This document shows, piece by piece, positions 40,838 through 53,778 of a stretch of DNA of 64,000 nt. The notes beneath the pieces are model-generated. The model had not been told where the DNA came from. It worked only from the letters and a program-made list of their open reading frames with translations, and ran no database searches. Position numbers and translations under genes: made by a program. The stretch's first letter is position 1. Every line of letters begins with the position of its first letter. The DNA is from Maniola hyperantus (taxonomy: Eukaryota > Arthropoda > Insecta > Lepidoptera > Nymphalidae). The stretch is taken from the NCBI RefSeq assembly GCF_902806685.2, contig NC_048542.1, positions 11,330,533 to 11,394,532 on the forward strand. The letters run 5' to 3'.

Positions 40838-42692
40838 CTACACTAATCTACACTAATATTATCTACACTAATCTACACTAATATTATAAAGAGGAAACTT
40901 TGTTTGTGTTTGTTTGTTTGTTTGTTTGTTTGTTTGTTTGTTTGTTTGTTGTTTGGTTGTACTGAATAGGCTCAAAAACTACTGGACCGATTTTAAAAAT
41001 TCTTTCACCATTCGAAAGCTACATTATCCACGAGTAACATAGGCTATATTTTATTTTGGAAAAAAATAGGGTTCCGTAAGATATTTGGTTTTTTCGGACA
41101 CAAGGTTTAAAAAATCAACCAGAAAAGTTACTTATTTTGCGTTACGCTGCCTAAACTATAAAAGATAGAACCATAAAATGTTCTAATTAATTGTAGATCT
41201 TATAAATATCTACAAAAAGTCCGCGACACCACTATACCCATCTATGTCGAGTGAGGCACAGCAACCATTTTTTTATTTAAAAATCCTTGAATTTTTTTTG
41301 GACTACATTTAAACGCGTTTATTTTACTCATGCTATTAATCCTTATCAAAATAAATGATTTCATCACTAAGAACAGTTTATGGAGATAATATTTGGTCTT
41401 TGAATGATTAAAATTGGACGTTTGGTTTTGAAGTTATGGCGAAATTAAAATATTACGATTTCTGCTGCACGGCCCGTTGTCTACACTAATATTATAAAGA
41501 GGAAAACTTTGTTTGTTTGTTTGTTTGTTTGTTTGTTTGTTGTTTGTTTGTACTGAATAGGCTCAAAAACTACTGGACCGATTTTAAAAATTCTTTCACC
41601 ATTCGAAAGCTACATTATCCACGAGTAACATAGGCTATATTTTATTTTGGAAAAAAAATAGGGTTCCGTAAGATATTTGGGTTTTTCGGACACAAGGTGT
41701 AAAAAATCAACCAGAAAAGTTACTTATTTTGCGTACGCTGCCTAAACTATAAAAGATAGAACTATAAAATGTTCTAATTAATTGTAGATCTTATAAATAT
41801 CTACAAAAAAGTCCGCGACACACTATACCCATCTATGTCGAGTGAGGCACAGCAACCATTTTTTTATTTAAAAATCTTGAATTTTTTTTGGACTACATTT
41901 AAACGCGTTTATTTTACTCATGCTATTAATCCTTATCAAATAAATGATTTCATCACTAAGAACAGTTTATGGAGATAATATTTGGTCTTTGAATGATTAA
42001 AATTGGACGTTTGGTTTTGAAGTTATGGCGAAATTAAAATATTACGATTTCTGCTGCACGGCCCGTTGTCTACACTAATCTACACTAATATTATAAAGAG
42101 GAAAACTTTGTTTGTTTGTTGTTTGTTTGTTTGTTTGTTTGTTTGTTTGTTTGTTTGTTTGTTTGTTGTACGGAATAGGCTCAAAAACTACTGGACCGAT
42201 TTTAAAAATTCTTTCACCATTCGAAAGCTACATTATCCACGAGTAACATAGGCTATATTTTATTTTGGAAAAAAATAGGGTTCCGTAAGATATTTGGGGT
42301 TTTTCGGACACAAGGTGTAAAAAATCAACCAGAAAAGTTACTTATTTTGCGTACGCTGCCTAAACTATAAAAGATAGAACCATAAAATGTTCTAATTAAT
42401 TGTAGATCTTATAAATAATATCTACAAAAAAGTCCGCGACACACTATACCCATCTATGTCGAGTGAGGCACAGCAACCATTTTTTTATTTAAAATCTTGA
42501 ATTTTTTTTGGACTACATTTAAAACGCGTTTATTTTACTCATGCTATTAATCCTTATCAAAATAAATGATTTCATCACTAAGAACAGTTTATGGAGATAA
42601 TATTTGGTCTTTGAATGATTAAAATTGGACGTTTGGTTTTGAAGTTATGGCGAAATTAAAATATTACGATTTCTGCTGCACGGCCCGTTGTT
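40838..42692 (+). repeat. Three head-to-tail H-TTTG monomers (unit 1)
   Basis: The monomers are 40838-41480, 41481-42069 and 42070-42692. Each starts CTACACTAATATTATAAAGA, has a TTTG run of variable length, then GAATAGGCTCAAAAACTACT, a body, and ends CTGCTGCACGGCCCGTTGT. They are nearly identical; the TTTG count and one-base indels account for most length differences. The last end lacks the GC-rich CTAG terminus. Confidence 0.9.
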
Positions 42693-42700
42693 GTATTGTA

Positions 42701-43240
42701 TATTATATAAAGAGGTAATGTCGTTAAGTTTGTTTGTAGGGGGTAATCTTTAGAACTACTGAACCGATTTTAAAAATTCTTTCACCAGTAGAAAGCTACA
42801 TTATTCCTGAGTGACATAGGCTATACGGGATCTTTAAAAACCTAAATCTACGCGGGCGAAGCCGCGGGGATCAGCTAGTAATATTATAAAGAGGAAAACT
42901 TTGTTGTTTGTTTGTTTGTTTGTTTGTTTGTTTGTTTGTTTGTACTGAATAGGCTCAAAAACTACTGGACCGATTTAAAAATTCTTTCACCATTCGAAAG
43001 CTACATTATCCACGAGTAACATAGGCTATATTTTATTTTGGAAAAAAATAGGGTTCCGTAAGTATTATATAAAGAGGTAATGTCGTTAAGTTTGTTTGTA
43101 GGGGTAATCTTTAGAACTACTGAACCGATTTTAAAAATTCTTTCACCAGTAGAAAGCTACATTATTCCTGAGTGACATAGGCTATACGGGATCTTTAAAA
43201 ACCTAAATCTACGCGGGCGAAGCCGCGGGGATCAGCTAGT
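42701..43240 (+). mobile_element. Two short CTAG-ended elements around a truncated monomer (unit 1)
   Basis: 42701-42879 and 43063-43240 are almost identical. Both start TATTATATAAAGAGGTAATG and end GCGGGCGAAGCCGCGGGGAT before CAGCTAGT, which gives a clear 3' hairpin. Between them (42880-43062) lies an H-TTTG monomer cut off at GGGTTCCGTAAG. The short elements share the start and inner motif TTCTTTCACCA with H-TTTG monomers, so they look like deleted relatives that kept the proper Helitron 3' end. Confidence 0.75.
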
Positions 43241-46200
43241 CCTTTATATATTTAGATGATTACCGAATATACAAAGCAGAAGTGCAATATAAAATATTCT
43301 AAACTATATTTATTTAACAAGATAATATTATGATGAGAATTTAAAAATGACTCCAGAAATCTATTAATATTTTTTTGTATAGCCAGTGTTAGGTAGGTAC
43401 TGGGGGTTTTCCAACTCTGCATTTTCCGGTCGCCACTCGCTATTCAAGCTCCTTGGGGCCGTAAAGCCTATTAGTTCTTAAAGCTATGTACTCGGTAAAT
43501 TACTACTCCAGCTTTGCAATCATTATGTCTGTTACTCATCTCCTCATTATTATTTAAATTGCGTAGAGATACTCGGAGCATAGCTCTCTCCGTCACCTGA
43601 TGAGCCTTGGGCCTTTTATCAGATCCATGTTTCGTAGTCATAAGTTAAACTCTCAACCTGACCTGAAAAACCTTGATTGAATTTTAAGAAAAAGTTAAAA
43701 TATAAGTTGTTGCAATGTCCTTCCGACCGAATTTCAGCCAGGACGTATCAGTATTGCCACTGAGGTCAGCCATCTGCGGCAAGATCATACGCAAGACCGA
43801 CGACTTTATGAGCTTTCCGAGGCACGGGAGTAAAACATAGCTAGTATGTATTGAGAATTTTTGGGACCTGGGAACTTGGAAATTGAACCCAGGATCTCGT
43901 CATCCCGCAGTCGAACATCCTACCATTTGACCAACGATACAATTGTTTTATTATACTTCCCTATGAAGTGCATAAAAGTAGCCACACTTTATTTTTCTCT
44001 TCAGTCAGTGTGGCTGAGAACTAAACTAAACTAGAACTTCAAATTTCGTCAGACGTTTTAGGGTTCCAAAGGGTGCCAACGGGACCGTATTACTAAGCTG
44101 CCGCTGTATGTCGCGCCCATCCGTCCGTATGGAAACCGTAATAGGTAAGAGTTGAAATTTTCAGAAAATGACTGTGTATTTCTATTGCTGCTATAACACC
44201 AAATACTAAAAATTTCAAAATGACCGTCATGAAAATTAAATAGTACTTAAGTAAATAAAGCGTTGTTTCTTGTTGATACGGTGGTACGGAGTCCGACTCG
44301 CACTTCACATCCACTGATAAGTCACAATCGCGCTGGATGATCCGCCAAATTGGTACTTAACGATTCCGAGTTTCATTTCTCAAATGAAGTTTGAGTCAGC
44401 ATTGGATTTGTTCTAACAATTTTGTAGAAAAGCTTCTGTTTTTTAACTTTTTATAGAATCTTCGATCTTGATTTGCCTTTACGAAATTACTTTTTGTTCA
44501 TTTTGTCTTACTTGTTAATTAAATAGGATTTGCCAATTTATTATTTTAGTTACCTTTAGGGAAACGTTTTTCTACTAAAATTTTGTTAGGTATATTCTCT
44601 TCCTTAGTGCTCTTTTTTAAGTAGGTAAATAAGTATATAGGTTGTTTATTGAGAACCCATTAGGACTGGTTGCATTGTTAAAAGACGACTTTTTTATTGA
44701 AATGGCCCGTCTATCCATAGATAGTTGTTGTTGTCGTAACTCATTAGTTGCACTGCATGAATATTATATTAGTTATGTTTATTTTTTACAGATAGGTACA
44801 CTTATAATGTTATGAAAAATATTTTTGGTTTTGAGTCTAACTTTAGTGATAAGAAAAGTAAACTTTCTTTATCAACTCTACCCGAAATAAATGAAAATTT
44901 ATTTATTACTAAACTGATTTATTATAAGCAGGTTAACTATAAACTAAGACCTGGTCTTGCCACATCTGATAAATTGACCTGTCAAACTTCTTAGCTTTGG
45001 GCATATCGACATACTATAGTTGAAATCAACCCAATCAACCAAAATACCGCAAATCCTCAGAAATGCCCAGAGCACTAGTCCAAAGCCTAGGCTTCGGCTT
45101 TTGTCTAACGAGTTTTTGGGACAATCTATAAGTGGCTATAAATGCCTAATTACGAATTTAGAGTAAATGTTGGGCATTCCTGAGGATTGCCTTGGCCAAT
45201 TGCGATCTGCCGGCTTTCGACTTTGGACTTTAACACACATAGGTACGATTTAAAACGGACGCATGTGAAAATGGAAACGATGACTGATTGTAACCGAATC
45301 TATGGTAACGTGAGCGTAAAAGTTATTTATTAGGCGACGGGAACTCTGTTATTACATCGTAAATAATATTTATACGCATTACACCATTTAACATCGTCGC
45401 CTACGTTATTAGCGTAAATTTTTACGGACGCAAATTTTTTAAGATATTTCGTAAGGCCCATTTTGGGACCGATAAGAAAATTCGAACTTTTAATTATTGC
45501 TTTTGGCGAAACAGTTGTATTTTATTTATATCGTGAGAGTGATTTGGGGTGTAATGGGCAGCACCAACATCTTGTCGCCTATCGGCTAAGTCAACCTGCT
45601 GAACAACGAATGATGCCCTGACGGCACACGGGCCGTAAACGCCTGACGGCAGTTGCTGTAGGTACACTAAACCGTATAACTTCGCCAAATCAACTATGGA
45701 AAGACTCAAAGAAATGGTAAGTACTATAATAATATACCTTCAGTGGGTATAAATGTAGGAAAACAGACTCCATCTGGATTGGAAAACCCTAAGTCGAAGA
45801 TAAAAAAAGATAAAAAGTAACCTATGTCACTCTCCAGCTCCCTTAACAACGAGTATAACCATGCCAAAACCAGGTTGATCCATTGCTCTGTTATGACGTG
45901 ATTGAAGGATAAACCAACAAACACACACACTTTCGCATTTATAATATGAGTAGTGATTTTTTACATGAGTCTTAATAGCTCAACGGTTAAGGAGCGGACT
46001 GAATTCTCTAAGATCGGCGGTTCAAACCTCACCCGTTGCACTATTGTCATACCATAAGGAAGGGGATTATCAGTCATGACTAACCATGGCTAATATTCTT
46101 TAAAAAAAAAGAAACTAAAAAAAATATGATGCGAATGCCAAAAGTATTATTTATGTATTTCATACTTTATGAGTCGTGACAGCCTTGGATTCATCCATCC

Positions 46201-46870
46201 TATACGAGCAAACACTACGCAATACTCGTCACCTTCACAAAAATATATCTGACATGAAAAATACTAATTTATTTATTAGAAGAAAATGCTGAAAGCTGAG
46301 CAGCGTTGCAAGAAATTCTGAGAGTTGTTCAGAAAGTGCAACAGTTTTGGAGTTGAAGTCATCCACGCTCCAATTCCCTCAGTGGCCTAGGCTGGGATGA
46401 TGTTCATATTTTTTAGGGTTCCGTACCCGAAGGGTGATAACGGGACCTTATTACCTAAGCCTGCGCTACCCATCCGCCTGTTTGTCAGGTTCTCTTGAAC
46501 CGTAGTAGGTAGAGTGTTGAAATTTTTACAAAATGTGTATATATCTATTGCCGCTATAACAACAAATAATAAAAAATAAAAATGGCCGTCATGTCAATTA
46601 AAAGAATTGAAAATTACACAATCTTGTACGATGGTACGGAACCCTTCGTGTGCGAGTCCAACTCGCACTTGGACCAGTTTTTTCATAACTGTCTAGATAT
46701 TTTTCTTTCACACGAAAAATAAATATTTCAGTGAAAAGAATATTTTATGTCGAGCGAAGAGGGAATTTATTCGGGTTCTTGTCGTCGGTTTTTCAGTTCA
46801 ATACATGGTTTCATGGTCTATATTTCTGCTTTGGTTGGACTATATAGGTATTTCGTGGATGGTATATATA

Positions 46871-47334
46871 AAATAAAATAAAATAATAAAATCCTTTAAT
46901 TCGATCATAAAAACACGATCATAATTTGTTAGTAATAATGACACGCCTTAAAAACTAATGTTAGTAATCTTATAACTATTTACCTAATCCTAATACTATA
47001 TCTAAGACAGGCCTGATTAGTCAGCACGTGCACCATCTGACATGGTTCAGGTACTGACAATCAAACCTGTCAGCAAATGCCCTCAGGATGCCACTGAAGC
47101 TAGCCCGTACCCTGCCGCACCAGGGATGTGCACCGTTTACGCCATGGTCGTGTAGAAACAATCCACATGCGCATCCGCGAACATCCCCGACGCGATACAG
47201 TAACGAGGGTAGTAGACCATTAACATCCTGAACGCATTATTGAACTGAACACGCAGGGCATTGTACTGCTTCTGCGTGTAGTCCACCCACAGGCTGCTCG
47301 TTGTAAAAGAAGTGCAGTAAGCTATATAGGTATC
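46871..47334 (-). pseudogene. Same LINE fragment in unit 2, frame broken
   Basis: Compared with unit 1, extra bases (for example in CCTGCCGCACC and TACGCCATGG) and a GGTAGTAGACC rearrangement shift the frame several times. It also has a substitution, CGCGATACAG for CGCGCTACAG. Confidence 0.7.
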
Positions 47335-48094
47335 TCATAGTTTATTATAGTCGTTACATATGATTGTTATAGTCGTATCAGTTTTTTATTTAAAATAAAC
47401 TTATTCAAGTGCTTTCGTTTCGTCAATTTGAATCTATCACTGGTTCGGAATGCCCATCCTACCGAAACTAGTTCAGATTGTTTTGTATTTGTCTGCATAA
47501 TATAATTAAATTAAATTAAACTACTGATGATTCAAAAGCACTTGTAAAAGTTTACTTGAAGAAACTTAGAAATTGGCGTGCATTACTTTGGTACTTAGGT
47601 AGCTAAATAAAACATTTGAAAGAGTAATGGATTTTCTACGTGATAGACGAAAAATACCTTCATTGAATTTACAATAGTTTTTTTTTTGTGTTTTTATTCA
47701 AGTTAGCCCTTGACCAATCTAACCTAAATGTTGAGAGTTTTTCAGAAGCGGATGCAACATCGTTAAAAGTTTTAGAGTCATTTACGCTCCATATCTTTTT
47801 ATATTTTGTGGAGCGGATATTAACATTTTTTTTACTACTCTTTAGATATTTTCTTTGAAAACCTGACGCAAAATGAGGATTGCTATACTTAATATGTTTG
47901 ACTCCATCATCTCTGACTGTCGTAAATATACTTGTGTGAACGTACCTACCTATGTGAGTATCTCTCAATTTTAAACTGTTGGCTGTGTGTCTGTATGTGT
48001 GTTTATCCGATAAATGTTTAAATTAAGAGAGTTATTATAGCGCGCTCCAATGTTCCAATGCTCCCAATCCAATGTTTTGAACCAGTGTAACTAA

Positions 48095-48246
48095 CTATAG
48101 TCCGCGCCAAGTTGAGATTGCAATCGGGGTATGAGGCCAGGGGGCGCCCCGCACACCTGCGCTCGCCGCACCTTACTTAGCGCCAAGGGCTGTGCAGGTG
48201 TGCAGTGCCCCTCCCGATTGCCATCTCGACCTGCAGCGTGTTATAG
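48095..48246. mobile_element. GC-rich foldback element (unit 2)
   Basis: Same as the unit 1 copy with several one-base changes (CGCGCCAAG, CTCGCCGCACC, CCCCTCCCGATTG). The indels make a 68-codon open frame that means nothing. Confidence 0.78.
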
Positions 48247-51200
48247 ATGGTTTTACAAATATTTGGCCAATTACGGTACCTATAGTTTCTGTCATGAACG
48301 TGAAACGGGACGACCAACAGATGTACAAAGAACGTGACCTAACCAAGTTTGATTAGTTAATATTCGAATGAAAGCTAATAAAGTATTTTATACGGAGAGT
48401 ACTAGAACTGTGTATGAAGTATAACCCTAATGCAATTTGTATGGGCCAATACATTGCACGTTGTGAAATTTTACTTTTTTTGTATGTACGATAATTATTA
48501 TTTACTCGGATATCAGATTTAATTAAATGATTTTATTTAAACATTGTGAATCGCCGTAGAACATGAAGCTATCCAATTTACGTTATTACAGCAAAACTAG
48601 GTGTTGCCTTGTCTTGTTATTAATATAGCAAAAGCTAATGTTAGCGGCTACAATTGCACTTCAACACCCGCATGTCGTGACTTTAAACATTGCGACTGTG
48701 CTGAAGGTGGAAGAAAGTAACTGCAAATTATTTCAAGATAATAATACTACAATTTTTTACACTCGCCACCTGCCCTGGCTTCGTTATGGGTAGTTCATTA
48801 ACATTTTCATGGGGATCTCTATTTTTTTGAAAATAAAATATAGCCTATGTCACTCAGGAATAATGTCAGCTTTCCATTGGTGAAAGAATATTCAAAATCG
48901 GCTTAGGACTTCCAGAGTTACTTAATACAAACAAACTTACAAACTTTACCTCTTTATAACATTATAATGTAGTATACATTGGCTACATAATATATCGTAG
49001 CCACGGCTTACGTGTTCACTTACTATGATATTAATAACTAGCTTTTGCGCGCGACTATACATTTATAGCCCATAGAAATTGAGAAGTAATGAAGCTATCT
49101 ATCACGAGAAAAAAATTTCGGAATCGGATCATTAGTTACCTCGTACATACAAACTCACAAACTAACTTTTACCTCTGATATTGTATAGATAATAGCCACC
49201 GGCCAATAGATAACCAACATTCTACTGTTTCCTGTATTACCACCCTAAAACGTAAGTGAATTATTCTTATTCTTCTATGTATCATTTCTATTCATATACT
49301 CGCCACATTTAAATAAAGCAAAATCAATTATGAAATCGATGCAGGTTTGAGAGGTTTACGAAATAATTACCAATTCAATATTCCGAGTAATGAAATAGTT
49401 TACGAATTTTGAACTGGCTTTTACAATTTTATTTTTTATTATTCGTATATACACCGTTCAATCCACTCACTCCCGCGCATTCTCAATTCGAAGAAGAGGA
49501 AAATCAAAATTCATTTACGGTGTTTTCGGGTAGCTTTGTTGGTAGACGCTCGCGAAAGCTGCATTTATCTTTCGCTTTTATTGCCAAAACAAACTTTAGC
49601 AAACCTTTGTTTGTATGTATTTCATTACGGGCTTAAGGTTTTTAAATTATTATTTATCAGAGGTCACTAGTGATTGAATATAGACTTTCGCATTATACAG
49701 CATAATATAGGTACTTAGTTTAAAACTAGTTATTTTATTTTCGTTGAAATAAACTGGCTTTTTTATTTTAACTAAAACTAATGAAATCTGTTGAGATTAT
49801 TTTAGTTTGGATTAGTAGTCCAAAAGTATATTTTTGTTGGTGATGGAGGTAGTAATATAATTGGTTACCTACCTATTCTTGAAGATAAGATCACAATATA
49901 TCTTATAAATTTTAAACAGTTTAAAGAGAGTTATAATATATCTTACCGTCTTTTATTTCTTCTCAATTTTAGGAAGGGAATAATATATTATATGCTTAAA
50001 GTCGTTTACCGTCAATAAATTCCGTTTACATGGAGCCATATTGCCCGGAATCCCGTAAAACTCTTCGATCGCCCCGCTTATACCGGGTTTATTCATACAG
50101 TTTCATTTAGCAGTTTTATTTCAATTTTATAGCTTGTAGTTTTGTTTTCCATTTACGTTACTCTGTCTTTTGACATGATATTATTTAAATAGCTCAAATA
50201 ACTTGAGAGTCAAAGCCAGTGTGTGTAAAAATGTTTAATATTTTTTTGTGAAACATCAAGCACAGAAATATGTTGTTTATCAAGATAACATCAAGTTAGT
50301 GCTTTGAATTTTAATTAAAAAAAAGTTTTCTTCGATAATAACTACTCTTGTAGGTATTCTGTACTATACATTAATGATGTACCAAACGCAGGTATAGAAG
50401 AAGCAATTCCATCAGAGTGTAATCTTCATAATACTGAATACACGGGAAAGAATTCGATACACGAACAGCGGTAACGAGTGGAGCGGACGGCCGCAATATA
50501 TCACATAGTAAGTGTTCCACAACATTTTGTTCTTTGTTAAGGAATTCTTTTCCGCAACGATGCCGCGTTATCCCTGAGGATTTCATATTTGATACACACA
50601 GTAAGTAACTACGGCGAATAAAATGTCAAAAAAATAAACTGTTCAGAACTTCACAGAATCTCACAGAATATATGTATACGCTATATTATGAAACGAAAAA
50701 CTGACTGACTGACCGCTCTATCAACGCATATCTCAAACTACTGGACGGATCGGGCTGAAATTTGGCATGCAGATACGTAGGCATCCGCTATGAAAGGATT
50801 TTTGAAAATTCACCCCTAAGGAGTGAAATAGGGGTTTGAAAATTGTGTAGTTTATATACAAAAAAAATATGTGTGTCATCCTAAACGTTTTTTTGTGTCA
50901 TCCTAAACGTTTTTGTGTCCCATGTACCTGTAGAGCTTTCTGATTTCCCAGCACAACATCCGAGCCGTAGCAATGTACAACGAGGCATGGAGCGTAAACA
51001 TCTTTAAGCATTGCCAACTCCCCATATAAACTTGCAAATTTTATCATGGCCGTGACATTTAAGCTAGTACACAAACTATGACGTAAAAACATGAATAAAT
51101 GAATAAATAAACTTTTATTACACACTATACTTACCACAGAACAAAAGAAATACAGAAAAGCATCAACAGAGTAAGTTAGGTAGAAAGTACCTACAAATTG

Positions 51201-51453
51201 GCGTCGTTCTTGCTACCACGCAACCAAAGGCATTATAAGAATACTAGCTTATGCTCGCGACTTCGTCCACGTGGACTACAAAAATTTCAAACCCGTATTT
51301 CACGCCCTTAGGGGTTGATCGAATTTTCAAAAACCCTTTCTTAGCGGATGCGTACGTCATAATAGCTATCTGCATTTTCAGCCTGATCCGTCCAGTAGTT
51401 GAGCTGTGCGTTGCTAGATCAGTCATCAGTCAGTCAGTCAGTCAGTCACTTTT

Positions 51454-53271
51454 CTACACTAATCTACCACTAATATTATCTACACTAATCTACACTAATA
51501 TTATAAAGAGGAAAACTTTTGTTTGTTTGTTTTGTTGTTTGTTTGTTTGTTTGTTTGTTGTTTGTTTGTACTGAATAGGCTCAAAAACTACTGGACCGAT
51601 TTTAAAAATTCTTTCACCATTCGAAAGCTACATTATCCACGAGTAACATAGGCTATATTTTATTTTGGAAAAAAATAGGGTTCCGTAAGATATTTGGGTT
51701 TTTCGGACACAAGGTGTAAAAAATCAACCAGAAAAGTTACTTATTTTGCGTACGCTGCCTAAACTATAAAAGATAGAACCATAAAATGTTCTAATTAATT
51801 GTAGATCTTATAAATATCTACAAAAAAGTCCGCGACACACTATACCCATCTATGTCGAGTGAGGCACAGCAACCATTTTTTTATTTAAAAATCTTGAATT
51901 TTTTTTGGACTACATTTAAACGCGTTTATTTTACTCATGCTATTAATCCTTATCAAAATAAATGATTTCATCACTAAGAACAGTTTATGGAGATAATATT
52001 TGGTCTTTGAATGATTAAAATTGGACGTTTGGTTTTGAAGTTATGGCGAAATTAAAATATTACGATTTCTGCTGCACGGCCCGTTGTCTACACTAATATT
52101 ATAAAGAGGAAAACTTTGTTGTTTGTTTGTTGTTTGTTTGTTTGTTTGTTTGTACTGAATAGGCTCAAAAACTACTGGACCGATTTTAAAAATTCTTTCA
52201 CCATTCGAAAGCTACATTATCCACGAGTAACATAGGCTATTTTTATTTTGGAAAAAAATAGGGTTCCGTAAGATATTTGGGTTTTTCGGACACAAGGTGT
52301 AAAAAATCAACCAGAAAAGTTACTTATTTTGCGTACGCTGCCTAAACTATAAAAGATAGAACCATAAAATGTTCTAATTAATTGTAGATCTTATAAATAT
52401 CTACAAAAAAGTCCGCGACACACTATACCCATCTATGTCGAGTGAGGCACAGCAACCATTTTTTTATTTAAAAATCTTGAATTTTTTTGGACTACATTTA
52501 AACGCGTTTATTTTACTCATGCTATTAATCCTTATCAAAATAAATGATTTCATCACTAAGAACAGTTTATGGAGATAATATTTGGTCTTTGAATGATTAA
52601 AATTGGACGTTTGGTTTTGAAGTTATGGCGAAATTAAAATATTACGATTTCTGCTGCACGGCCCGTTGTACACTAATCTACACTAATATTATAAAGAGGA
52701 AAACTTGTTGTTTGTTTGTTTGTTTGTGTTTGTTTGTTTGTTTGTTTGTTTGTTGTACTGAATAGGCTCAAAAACTACTGGACCGATTTTAAAAATTCTT
52801 TCACCATTCGAAAGCTACATTATCCACGAGTAACATAGGCTATATTTTATTTTGGAAAAAAATAGGGTTCCGTAAGATATTTGGGTTTTCGGACACAAGG
52901 TGTAAAAAATCAACCAGAAAAGTTACTTATTTTGCGTACGCTGCCTAAACTATAAAAGATAGAACCATAAAATGTTCTAATTAATTGTAGATCTTATAAA
53001 TATCTACAAAAAAGTCCGCGACACACTATACCCATCTATGTCGAGTGAGGCACAGCAACCATTTTTTTATTTAAAAATCTTGAATTTTTTTTGGACTACA
53101 TTTAAACGCGTTTATTTTACTCATGCTATTAATCCTTATCAAATAAATGATTTCATCACTAAGAACAGTTTATGGAGATAATATTTGGTCTTTGAATGAT
53201 TAAAATTGGACGTTTGGTTTTGAAGTTATGGCGAAATTAAAATATTACGATTTCTGCTGCACGGCCCGTTG
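51454..53271 (+). repeat. Three head-to-tail H-TTTG monomers (unit 2)
   Basis: The monomers are 51454-52087, 52088-52669 and 52670-53271. They are the same as in unit 1, with irregular TTTG runs broken by TTG interruptions. Confidence 0.9.
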
Positions 53272-53778
53272 TATTATATAAAGAGGTAATGTCGTTAAGT
53301 TTGTTTGTAGGGGGTAATCTTTAGAACTACTGAACCGATTTTAAAAATTCTTTCACCAGTAGAAAGCTACATTATTCCTGAGTGACATAGGCTATACGGG
53401 ATCTTTAAAAACCTAAATCTACGCGGGCGAAGCCGCGGGGATCAGCTAGTATATATAAAGAGGAAATGTGTTGTTTGTTTGTTTGTGGGGTTTGTTAGAA
53501 ACTACTGACCGATTTTAAAAATTCTTTCACCATTAGAAAGCTACATTATCCTGAGTGACATAGGCTATATTTTATTTTAAAAAAATACGGGCGGGGAAGT
53601 ATTATATAAAGAGGTAATGTCGTTAAGTTTGTTTGTAGGGGGTAATCTTTAGAACTACTGAACCGATTTTAAAAATTCTTTCACCAGTAGAAAGCTACAT
53701 TATTCCTGAGTGACATAGGCTATACGGGATCTTTAAAAACCTAAATCTACGCGGGCGAAGCCGCGGGGATCAGCTAGT
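53272..53778 (+). mobile_element. Short CTAG-ended elements with a different insert (unit 2)
   Basis: 53272-53450 and 53599-53778 match the pair in unit 1. The sequence between them (53451-53598) is another H-TTTG relative, with GTGTTGTTTGTTTGTTTGTG and ending AATACGGGCGGGGAAG, not the truncated monomer of unit 1. Confidence 0.75.

Larger units (their letters stand above)
33063..43705 (+). repeat. Macro-repeat unit 1 (10.6 kb)
   Basis: Order of contents: inverted SINE (33063), GGTTCCGTA-family copy (33413), uncharacterised AT-rich part with a short ORF (34154), Helitron-like relic (35099), second SINE (35335), second GGTTCCGTA-family copy (35784), truncated LINE (36243), GC-rich foldback (37473), two H-TTTG relics (38136, 38410), H-GACT copies (40056, 40623), three H-TTTG monomers (40838-42692), short CTAG-ended elements (42701-43240), and an AT-rich end. 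The unit restarts at GTTGTTGCAATGTCC at 43706. Confidence 0.93.

Noticed and set aside
40905..40955. Regular short repeats (TTTG, TGTC, GTCA) that look array-like.
   Set aside because: They are simple tetranucleotide microsatellites without spacers, so not CRISPR arrays; they occur at a fixed place inside Helitron-like elements.
48131..48337. A 68-codon plus frame in unit 2 and a related one at 58672.
   Set aside because: It crosses the GC-rich foldback palindrome, and the frame changes between units through single-base indels.
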